Assembly (NCBI RefSeq): GCF_014698115.1
Contig: NZ_JACJSJ010000029.1
Location: forward strand, 21,245 to 85,244
Direction of reading: 5' to 3'
DNA from: Nostoc sp. FACHB-973
GTDB lineage: Bacteria > Cyanobacteriota > Cyanobacteriia > Cyanobacteriales > Nostocaceae
DNA: 64,000 bases
In this document: piece after piece, positions 35,481 through 42,912 of the stretch
Position numbering within the stretch: position 1 is the stretch's first letter
Layout: every line of letters starts with the position of its first letter
Made by a program: the position numbers and the translations under genes
Notes under the pieces: model-generated
Databases searched by the model: none
What the model was told of the DNA's origin: nothing
The model's input: the letters and a program-made list of their open reading frames with translations, nothing else

Positions 35481-36050
35481 TTATCCAATATTGACTATTG
35501 ACTCTTTTTGAGTGTTGATCAGCGCTACCTCAATTTTATTTTCAGATGGTTGGGTTATTTGAATTTCCACTCCAGGTCCGAAATAATTGGTCATCTTTTC
35601 TTGCTTTTTTTGCCATAGGTCAATTGGTATTAGCGGTGAATCAAATTCTAAAATTAGGGCGTAGCTTCCATTGACTTCTGTTTCTCGCAATGCTGTAACT
35701 GTTGGTCGTTCTTCATCGCTGGGGCTCAAACCTAAGAAAGCAAGTGTTGTATCGAAATGAGCATCCTGACCATAACAATATCGGGTGATGTCTTTGCGAA
35801 TTTTATTTTGAGTTACAGTTGCTTGCTGCTGGCGCAATATTAAGGTTGATGGTGACGTAGGTTGGCTAAAGGGTATTGGCTTGAGTTCATTAGCTTTCAG
35901 TGCCAGCCCCCCTAACAATAGAGGAATCCCGTAAAAAAATCCGACAAGATTGAGTGTCGCATTATTAGCAGCATAGGCGACGAAGCCAATGATGGTTAAT
36001 ATGCTGCCGATAGTTAAACCGAGTGTTCCCAAAGAGATTTGGCGTAGCAT
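35481..36050 (-). CDS. DUF2854 family membrane protein
   Basis: 189 residues, ATG start. Two membrane segments (about 5-27 LGTLGLTIGSILTIIGFVAY and 33-52 LNLVGFFYGIPLLLGGLAL), then a soluble domain with YCYGQDAHFDTTLAFLGLSP and YALILEFDSPLIPIDLW. DUF2854 is found in cyanobacteria and plastids of plants; it has no known function. Full length. Single gene. Confidence 0.85.
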   Translation of the reverse strand: MLRQISLGTLGLTIGSILTIIGFVAYAANNATLNLVGFFYGIPLLLGGLALKANELKPIPFSQPTSPSTLILRQQQATVTQNKIRKDITRYCYGQDAHFDTTLAFLGLSPSDEERPTVTALRETEVNGSYALILEFDSPLIPIDLWQKKQEKMTNYFGPGVEIQITQPSENKIEVALINTQKESIVNIG

Positions 36051-36414
36051 GAGCTTAGATGAGTATAAATTGTTAATATCTCATACCATTTCTAAAAATC
36101 TTGTCAACAAATAAATTGCCTGTAGGGGCATACAACAACTGTACGCCCCTACCAACGTACTTGTAGGAGGAATTTTATGAAATGGTATTAGTTTTATTAT
36201 CATCGGCTATGAGTCACAAATTAGGAAAGAGCATTAACCTACCTTGCTTGCACCATTCTCAATGAGCCTAATTAGCCGGCAATAGTCGAAGTACATCAAG
36301 TGAACTAAAACTGTTGATTATGGGCGTACAGCTGTACGCCCATACTTAGTGTTCCAGAATGTTGGATTATGAGTTAAGTTTAAACTTAAAGGTAATTAAC
36401 ACCAAGAAAAAATA
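36051..36414. repeat. Intergenic region with two large palindromes
   Basis: At 36122-36152 arms GTAGGGGCATAC / GTACGCCCCTAC (one mismatch) surround a 7-base loop. At 36319-36344 is a perfect 26-bp palindrome with arm TATGGGCGTACAG. Both belong to the palindrome family centred on CAGCTG-like sequence. No further gene found. Confidence 0.75.
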
Positions 36415-36594
36415 ATGGATCTACAGACTATAAAAGAACGAATTGCCATAGTGCAAAGTAAGCGCGGGTACTTGCTGAGCCTACTGGAACAACCAAACCT
36501 GGGAACTTTAAGAATTGACGTGAATCAAGCTTTGGAGGAACTAGATGAGTTAATTGATGAATTTAGACGCACGGTTCCAGAAACTCAGCACTAG
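36415..36594 (+). CDS. 59-residue helical protein, conserved-looking
   Basis: ATG start at 36415. The product begins MDLQTIKERIAIVQSKRGYL and ends ELIDEFRRTVPETQH. It is fully helical and heptad-patterned (LLSLLEQPNLGTLRIDVNQA, LEELDELIDEF), with a mix of charged residues, normal codon use and a neat hairpin terminator 22 bases downstream. I think it is a real small gene of unknown function. Confidence 0.7.
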   Translation: MDLQTIKERIAIVQSKRGYLLSLLEQPNLGTLRIDVNQALEELDELIDEFRRTVPETQH

Positions 36595-36615
36595 AGTAGA
36601 AAACATCAAAAATTG

Positions 36616-36651
36616 CGTCGGTGTAACCTGGAATTTCAGGATATACCGACG
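36616..36651 (+). terminator. Hairpin after the 59-residue gene
   Basis: Outer stem CGTCGGT / ACCGACG and inner stem CCTG / CAGG, followed by TTTCTC. Placed 22 bases after the stop. Confidence 0.65.
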
Positions 36652-36725
36652 TTTCTCAGTAATATAATGTCTTTAAATCCCTGGAATTGAGCTAAGTCGG
36701 GGTTGGTAATGCAATACATTATCAT

Positions 36726-37142
36726 TCACCCTGTGACTGGCCCATTTCCTGCACGCTCACCTAACTGCCTAACTAAAGCAATAAGTTCGGAGGTAGGTAC
36801 ATCTTTTTTACAAACATCATCAAAGCTAGACATTTTTTTTGTCTCGTGAAAACTCACATCCTCTACTGAAGAATAAGCAAGGATTTGAGTGTTGGGAGAT
36901 ATAGCTTTGATTTGACTAGATGCACTCCAGCCATCCATGACTGGCATCTGTAAGTCTAGAATAATCACATCAGGCTGCCAAACTTTAACCATTTCTATAG
37001 CTTCTTGACCATTACTGGCTAAGCCTACTACTTGGATATTTTCCTGGCAAGAAAAGGCCAATTGTAAGGTTAAACGAGTAAGTTCGTGGTCATCAACTAC
37101 TAGAACGCGCAAGGTAGAAAATTCACAGGATAACATTAACAT
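36726..37142 (-). CDS. Single-domain response regulator (receiver)
   Basis: 138 residues from ATG 37142; an alternative TTG start gives five more. VLVVDDHELTRLTLQLAFSC carries the acidic pair; Asp in VIILDLQMPVMDGW is the phosphorylation site; Ser in ILAYSS and Lys in DDVCKKDVP complete the receiver set. No output domain is present, so it acts by protein contact, as a CheY- or NarL-type receiver. No kinase is adjacent; the histidine kinase at 46178 is 9 kb away. Partner unknown. Confidence 0.88.
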   Translation of the reverse strand: MLMLSCEFSTLRVLVVDDHELTRLTLQLAFSCQENIQVVGLASNGQEAIEMVKVWQPDVIILDLQMPVMDGWSASSQIKAISPNTQILAYSSVEDVSFHETKKMSSFDDVCKKDVPTSELIALVRQLGERAGNGPVTG

Positions 37143-37334
37143 TGAGGGAAAAGACAAAATTATTTACAATAACCCCTCTAGTTTATGGGAATAAGTGCCA
37201 GCGCTTACTCTATCCTATGGTTGAATAACTTGTATAAACCTATGACAAATAACTTAGATAACTTTTCAAAAAATTAAAATTTTCTAAAAAAAACCTAAGT
37301 TGATCGACTTGTCAAGGTATATGGAACTTATTTT

Positions 37335-39515
37335 TTAATCAATCAGGTTTGAGGCTACACCAGTTGAGCGTAATGCCATATTTATGAGAGTTTTTTGGGA
37401 ATTGGCTTCCGGAGAATCGTCATAGGGACGGCGTTGAATGTAAGTGCCATTAGCTTGTAACTCCCAAGCTTGGCGATTATCTGCGAGCATAATTCCCAGG
37501 ATTTCTTGCAAATCTTTAGCAATATCTGGGTCTTTGATTGGGGTAATTACTTCTACTCGTCGATCTAAGTTGCGACGCATCCAGTCGGCACTGCCTATAT
37601 AAATTTCCTCTTGTGTGTTGTTATGAAAATAAAAAATCCGAGAGTGTTCTAAAAAGCGACCGATAATGCTGATTATGTGAATGTTTTCACTAATGTCTTT
37701 GAGTCCAGGACGCAAACAGCAAACGCCCCTGATAATTAAATCGATTTGCACTCCGGCGCGGGAAGCTTCATATAAAGTGGCGATAATTTCTGGATCGACT
37801 AGGGAATTCATTTTGGCTACAATGCGCCCAGAAAAGCCATTTTGAACATTTTCGATTTCGCGGCGAATGAGTGCCAAAAAGCGATCGCGCATATTCACAG
37901 GTGCAACCAACACCTCTCGATAAGACTTTTGCCGCGAGTAGCCTGTCAAAAAATTAAATAAATCTGTGATGTCAGCGCCTACTTCTTCACGGCAAGTAAA
38001 CAATCCCAAATCTGTATACAAACGTGCAGTTTTTGGGTTATAATTACCAGTCCCAATATGTACGTAGCGACGCATCCGGTCTTTTTCCCGCCGTACCACC
38101 AAAACAGTTTTACTGTGGGTTTTCAGCCCCACTAAACCATAGACAACGTGAACTCCAACTCTTTCTAGTCGTCTTGCCCAATAAATATTATTCTCTTCGT
38201 CAAACCGCGCTTTTAATTCCACCAGCACAGATACCTGCTTGCCATTTTCGGCAGCGGCGATTAATGCGTTGACTATGGGTGAGTCGCCGGAAGTCCGGTA
38301 AAGAGTCATCTTGATGGCTAGTACATCCGGGTCGTAGGCAGCATGGGTAATAAAACGCACCACTGAGGCGGAAAAAGATTGATAGGGATGGTGTACTAAC
38401 AAATCTTTTTCACGAATTACCGAAAAAAAGTCTTTTCCTTCGTCTGTTTCGAGTGCATCTGGGTCTAAACTGGGTTCTTTAAGACGTTGTAGGCGTGATG
38501 GTACAACAGATTGACGTGGTGGATCTTTGAGTTCTGGTACTGGTAAGGACATGAAAGACATCAAATCCCGCAGTCCTACAAGACCATCTACTTCGTAAAC
38601 ATCACTATCTGTTAATTCTAAATCTTGCAATAAGCGCGATCGCACTGGTTCTGGTGTTTGGGATTGAATTTCTAGCCTGACAGGACTTCCACCCAAACGC
38701 CGTTTTCGCAATTCTTGTTCGATCGCTAATAATAAATCATCTGCTTCATCTTCTTCTAAGACTAAATCAGCGTCGCGGGTGATGCGGAACGGATGATATT
38801 CTTGAATATTCATCCCTGGAAATAGAGATTCCAAGTTATGAGCGATCGCTTGTTCTAAAGGTACACCAACCCAGTGAATCGGTTTTTCATTATCTGGGGT
38901 TGCCAATTCACGAGGTATCGGTAAAAATCGCGGCAGAACGTTAGGAACTTTTACTCTGGCAAAGAATTCTTCATCAGTGTCTGGATTTTTTACCACAACT
39001 GCCAAATTCAGACTGAGATTAGAAATAAAAGGAAACGGGTGACTGGGATCAACAGCCAACGGAGTCAAAACTGGAAAAACTTGTTCTTCAAAATAGCTGT
39101 TGAGATGATTTCGCTGTGTCTGATTTAAATCTATATAATTCAGGATATGGATGCCGTGATTTGCTAATAGCGGTCGAAGCACTTGCTCAAAATGTTGATG
39201 CTGTTTTTTGACCTGGGGAATTAGAGTAGACCGAATATCGTCTAGCTGTTGTTGTGGTGTGCGACCATCGGGAGTTAACAGACTGACCTTCGCTTCTACT
39301 TGTTGCTTTAAACCAGCAACCCGCACCATAAAAAACTCATCTAAATTAGAACAGAAGATTGCTAAAAATTTCAAACGTTCGAGAAGAGGAGTGCGATCGT
39401 CACAGGCTTCATGTAAAACTCTGCCATTAAACTCTAACCAGCTTAACTCTCGGTTAAGATAATATTGTGGATCGTTAAGATTGATCGGGGTAGTGCTTTT
39501 TTTAGATTTCGCCAT
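37335..39515 (-). CDS. ppk1: Polyphosphate kinase 1
   Basis: 726 residues from ATG 39515 (MAKSKKSTTPINLNDPQYYL); an upstream ATG at 39545 adds ten residues. N domain: NRELSWLEFNGRVLHEA; H domain; then the two PLD-like C domains: YRTSGDSPIVNALIAAAENG, KARFDEENNIYWARRLERVG and GLKTHSKTVLVVRRE with the phosphorylated His, HIGTGNYN, then HSRIFYFHNN and GSADWMRRNLDRRVE. Makes polyphosphate from ATP reversibly at the membrane/cytosol. Full length, complete motifs. Monocistronic. Confidence 0.96.
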   Translation of the reverse strand: MAKSKKSTTPINLNDPQYYLNRELSWLEFNGRVLHEACDDRTPLLERLKFLAIFCSNLDEFFMVRVAGLKQQVEAKVSLLTPDGRTPQQQLDDIRSTLIPQVKKQHQHFEQVLRPLLANHGIHILNYIDLNQTQRNHLNSYFEEQVFPVLTPLAVDPSHPFPFISNLSLNLAVVVKNPDTDEEFFARVKVPNVLPRFLPIPRELATPDNEKPIHWVGVPLEQAIAHNLESLFPGMNIQEYHPFRITRDADLVLEEDEADDLLLAIEQELRKRRLGGSPVRLEIQSQTPEPVRSRLLQDLELTDSDVYEVDGLVGLRDLMSFMSLPVPELKDPPRQSVVPSRLQRLKEPSLDPDALETDEGKDFFSVIREKDLLVHHPYQSFSASVVRFITHAAYDPDVLAIKMTLYRTSGDSPIVNALIAAAENGKQVSVLVELKARFDEENNIYWARRLERVGVHVVYGLVGLKTHSKTVLVVRREKDRMRRYVHIGTGNYNPKTARLYTDLGLFTCREEVGADITDLFNFLTGYSRQKSYREVLVAPVNMRDRFLALIRREIENVQNGFSGRIVAKMNSLVDPEIIATLYEASRAGVQIDLIIRGVCCLRPGLKDISENIHIISIIGRFLEHSRIFYFHNNTQEEIYIGSADWMRRNLDRRVEVITPIKDPDIAKDLQEILGIMLADNRQAWELQANGTYIQRRPYDDSPEANSQKTLINMALRSTGVASNLID

Positions 39516-39660
39516 AATAACTAAAGGGCAGGCAGGTGTAGCCATTTAACTGGGGACAATAAACATAGTAAGTTAAATGGTGCTTGAGGGTTACGCCCAA
39601 GCAACAGTTAGTTATATGTAAGTTTTATAGCTGCTTTCAATTATTTCAAATATTATGTCT

Positions 39661-39694
39661 TTCGTAGGGGCACACAGCTATGTGCCCCTACGAA
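39661..39694. repeat. 34-bp palindrome of the dispersed family
   Basis: 14-bp arms (TTCGTAGGGGCACA) around CAGCTA. In the ppk1 upstream region. Confidence 0.85.
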
Positions 39695-39769
39695 ATTATG
39701 TATAAGAATGCAAATCATTGCTCACAGCATATTAGGAATTAACAACAAATAAATTACTACTAATTGTGG

Positions 39770-39822
39770 GGTGGGCGTCTCGCCCGCCCTTAGTTAGGGG
39801 CGGACAAGATGTCCACCCCACA
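39770..39822. repeat. Imperfect inverted repeat in ppk1 upstream region
   Basis: TGGGGTGGGCGTC... and ...GATGTCCACCCCA arms flank GGGCGG/CCGCCC-type inner arms. Apart from this, the palindrome at 39661 and the MITE at 39857, the 39546-40425 stretch holds no gene I can support. Confidence 0.65.
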
Positions 39823-39856
39823 AGAAAAGTTGGATGTTTTTATTTGGAAGTCCCTT

Positions 39857-40022
39857 AGAGGATGTTTGAAAAGTGTCGTATAACACATTAAATTCTGACA
39901 TTACCCCCCCAACCCCCCTTATAAAGGGGGGCTTTAAGAGATTATTCCCCCCATTTACAAGGGGGGGTTAGGGGGGGTATTAGACACTTTGGGTAATAAA
40001 TATAGCTTTTCAAACACCCTCT
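39857..40022. mobile_element. 166-bp MITE-like element with 17-bp terminal inverted repeats
   Basis: The left end AGAGGATGTTTGAAAAG and the right end CTTTTCAAACACCCTCT are inverted repeats with one mismatch. Inside, C-rich and G-rich blocks (39902-39933 and 39946-39978) form long internal pairings around a short A/T centre. No open frame. Target duplication not clear. Confidence 0.75.
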
Positions 40023-40425
40023 TCCCCATAAAGATGCACTGAAGATTTAGCAAAGATATGACATAGATATTTCTGAAAATTTTTGAGTAATTATTAAGCG
40101 CAGTTTACAGAAAATGCTGGTATTCAAACCAGTTTAAAGCCGCACATTTAGTAATTTTTAGATGTAGTTTTCCCAAATACGAAGTTTAGTAAGCATTACC
40201 ACAACTACTATACAGGCATCAATTAGGCAGAAGCTTTGCTGCATTTCTGATTTGATTAAGATTTTGATGCTGGCACTCAGCTTTACACTAACAATTTTTC
40301 TATTAATTTTTTTAAATTATCACCAACAATATTTTGAAAAAATTCAGTGTTATTACTGAAATGTTTATGGTAAGCAATAGTTATATTGAAAACGCAAAGA
40401 TGAATACACAAGGAGCTTGTGAATC

Positions 40426-40827
40426 ATGAAACTTTCTACAATTATCAAAGGCAGTGTTTGCGTATTAGGTTTAGTTGGTGTTGGTAATTTCTTTGCAGCA
40501 CCTGCAAATGCAGGAGATGCTGCTGCTCGTGGTGCAGTTACAGTAGTTAGACCATCAGGTTCTTCTATCAGCGTCAGTGGTGAATTGACTGCACCTACTG
40601 GTACTCAATTCCCCGGTTCATTAACTATTACACCTACAGTTACTGGAGCAGGTACAAACGCTGAAGTTGTAGACAGCTTGGAAATCGACCCAGGTACAAT
40701 TGAAGCCTCAGCATTGGAAACCGGCGGCACAATCGAAGGAGCCGTCGCAGCACTAATTACCGGCTTTTCAAGTATTGAAGACGTAACAGCCCTTGTTAGA
40801 GCAGCTAGTGTTGGCGGTTTAGAATAG
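40426..40827 (+). CDS. Small secreted protein, paralogue 1
   Basis: 133 residues, ATG start with AGGAG nine bases upstream. Signal peptide (TIIKGSVCVLGLVGVGNFFA, cleaving after PANA, residue 29). The mature part starts GDAAARGAVTVVRPSGSSIS, then VSGELTAPTGTQFPGSLTIT and PTVTGAGTNAEVV, rich in Thr, Ser and Gly beta-strands, and ends VGGLE. It shares a pattern with 41423-41884 (A-ARGAV, PSG, SVSGEL, LTITPT-T, GLE/GALE end). No known family; likely a periplasmic or surface beta-sandwich. Confidence 0.75.
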   Translation: MKLSTIIKGSVCVLGLVGVGNFFAAPANAGDAAARGAVTVVRPSGSSISVSGELTAPTGTQFPGSLTITPTVTGAGTNAEVVDSLEIDPGTIEASALETGGTIEGAVAALITGFSSIEDVTALVRAASVGGLE

Positions 40828-41422
40828 ATTGATTCTTATCTGAGATCAAATCACGATGGTGTAAAAACCCATCAGCTCTTAGCCTAGATGCTCTTGGCTT
40901 TGGTTTGACGAGGCATTGCCAGCAGTAGAGATAAAATTATTTTGCATCCCCACGCTAGGCATTTGCATCAAAATATTTGGTAATACGCAAATAAACTCCT
41001 TTACTGACTATCCTTTACCTAGATCCATAGTGTTTGATGCGGGATAAGGTACAAAGGGATATCTAAGAGATTGAAGAAAAAACACAGCCCCTTAAATGCA
41101 AATGAGGGGCAGTATTTCCAAACTTATCCACTATATTACCATATAAACCCGGTTTCTTGAAGAAATCGGGCTTTTGATATTTGTTTCAATAGATACTTCA
41201 CGAAATCTTTTAAATTAGGCAAGAGGCAAGAGGCAATAGGCAATAGACAAAAACTAGAAAGCAATAGCCACAAGACAATAACGCAATAATTACTCTTGCT
41301 TTTTGCCCTTTGCCTTTTGCCTTTCTTGACTAAGTGTCAATCCTTATACCAAATTTTAGTAGTCTAGCAATCAAATCTTTTCAGAAGTTACCGCTATATT
41401 TCTCATGCCAATCTAAAAGAGC
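40828..41422. other. 595-bp gap between the two secreted paralogues
   Basis: Contains a hairpin at 41152-41172 (CCCGGTTTCTT with AAGAAATCGGG) followed by CTTTTG, and heptad-like GCAAGAG/GCAATAG and TTTTGCC tracts at 41218-41330 on opposite strands. No gene seen. Confidence 0.55.
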
Positions 41423-41884
41423 ATGAGGAATAAAATAAACATGTATAGCGTGTTTTGTCAATTACCTGTAACTATTAAAAGAAGCTTTTATTTGCTGGGT
41501 TTTATCAGTTTAAGTAATTTTATTGCAGCACCAGTACATGCACAACAAGCTGTGGCGCGTGGTGCTGTTTCTATAGTTTCACCTTCCGGCGCTTATCAAA
41601 GTGTTAGTGGTGAACTGTTCTTGCCTGTTAGCAATAATTTTTTAAATCCCGGCACAAGCACCACTCTAACAATCACCCCTACTTTTACAAATATCGGGGC
41701 AATTAATGAAAGAATAACTTCGTTATCTCTTAAGGTAGGAACAGCGACAGAAATTATAACAAACAATAATAATTCGCTTTTGAATCAAAATGTACAAACA
41801 GTCAATAATTTAACATCAATTCCTGATACAGGATCTCTGATTGAGACAACCAACGGCACTAATGGTTTAGGGGCTTTAGAATAG
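41423..41884 (+). CDS. Small secreted protein, paralogue 2
   Basis: 153 residues; ATG 41423 (an in-frame ATG at 41441 is possible). Signal peptide about FYLLGFISLSNFIAAPVHAQ, residues 22-41. Mature part QAVARGAVSIVSPSGAYQSV then SGELFLPVSNNF, TTLTITPTFTNIGAINERI and a C-terminus GLGALE that repeats the pattern of 40426-40827. The Asn-rich middle (TNNNNSLLNQNV) is an extra loop. Tandem duplicate that has diverged; both paralogues precede a large envelope protein gene (42913-45798), separated only by a convergent Uma2 gene. Function unknown. Confidence 0.72.
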   Translation: MRNKINMYSVFCQLPVTIKRSFYLLGFISLSNFIAAPVHAQQAVARGAVSIVSPSGAYQSVSGELFLPVSNNFLNPGTSTTLTITPTFTNIGAINERITSLSLKVGTATEIITNNNNSLLNQNVQTVNNLTSIPDTGSLIETTNGTNGLGALE

Positions 41885-41985
41885 TTGAAAAACGGCGTTG
41901 CTGAATTTGGTCATGAATTATGTTTGTATACATTTTGTCGTTTAATGCTAAATCCTTGTAGAGACGTAGCATTGCTACGTCTCTA

Positions 41986-42609
41986 CTATGTATTGCCAGC
42001 ATTAAAAATCTGTTCGGCAGTTAAATTCAATTCTGGTAAAGCGGGTGAGATAATGCCATTGCTCCCACGAAACTGATTGAGTTCGTATTCACCCTCAATC
42101 AATGAATAAACTGATATTGTGGGCTGTTTGGGATTGCCAATAAACCGCCTACCTGCCAATGCAGCATAGTCTACAATCCAGTATTCTGGAATGCCTATAG
42201 CCTCGTATTGACCTAGTTTTGTGAAATAGTCATCTCTCCAATTGGTGCTAACGACTTCAATCACCAAAGGAATTGATCTGCCCTGAGTGACTGTAGATTG
42301 TTTTTTCCACAGTGGTTCATTTACCAGATTGGAGCGATTAATTATTAATATATCTGGTGAATAACCGGATTCATTTTCAGGTGGTTTCACTAGTGCAGTT
42401 TTGGGAATGAAGTAGGGAAGATTTAGTCGCTTGATCTCGACAGATATTTCTAGCGCCAAAAAACCGATAATATCTTCATGGTCTCCTGTTGGTTGTGGCA
42501 TTTCGATTACAACACCATCATGCAGTTCATAACGTTTGCCTGTATTATCAGGGTACCTGGCAACAAATTCATCGAATGTAATTAGTTTTTTGTGTAGGGC
42601 TTGAGTCAT
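41986..42609 (-). CDS. Uma2 family (DUF820) nuclease-fold protein
   Basis: 207 residues, ATG start. LITFDEFVARYPDNTGKRYE, LHDGVVIEMPQPTGDHEDII, SPDILIINRSNL, VIEVVSTNWRDDYFTKLGQY and IPEYWIVDY follow the whole Uma2 pattern; the Asp and Glu-x-Val pairs form the PD-(D/E)XK-like core. Uma2 genes are very abundant in filamentous cyanobacteria; their natural substrate is unknown. Full length. Confidence 0.9.
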   Translation of the reverse strand: MTQALHKKLITFDEFVARYPDNTGKRYELHDGVVIEMPQPTGDHEDIIGFLALEISVEIKRLNLPYFIPKTALVKPPENESGYSPDILIINRSNLVNEPLWKKQSTVTQGRSIPLVIEVVSTNWRDDYFTKLGQYEAIGIPEYWIVDYAALAGRRFIGNPKQPTISVYSLIEGEYELNQFRGSNGIISPALPELNLTAEQIFNAGNT

Positions 42610-42797
42610 CAGTTAATCCTCAAACGGTCTTGATAACAAAACTGCAAAATATATTCAAAACAATTTACAAATTTAGTTAGAATTATAGTTAAAGCTATCT
42701 CTAAAGTTAAATTTTACTATACATTATCTATGGAGTTTAATATATGTTATGGCGGTTCTCGTTTACGTGAGGTACACCCGTAGGGGCACGGCATACC

Positions 42798-42862
42798 CAT
42801 TGGTGTCAACTTAAGCCTTGGCGGTTTCTAACCGCCCATTTCACGTTAAGTTGACACCAATG
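42798..42862. mobile_element. 65-bp MITE with perfect 17-bp terminal inverted repeats
   Basis: CATTGGTGTCAACTTAA at the left, its exact complement at the right, and between them a GGCGG...CCGCC hairpin. The arm equals the IS4-relic end at 35319-35335. Outside it, GTAGGGGCA / TGCCCCTAC arms suggest insertion into an older palindrome. Confidence 0.82.
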
Positions 42863-42912
42863 GACATGAGATGCCCCTACACCTTGCGATATAGTGTTGC
42901 ACCGCATCTTAC

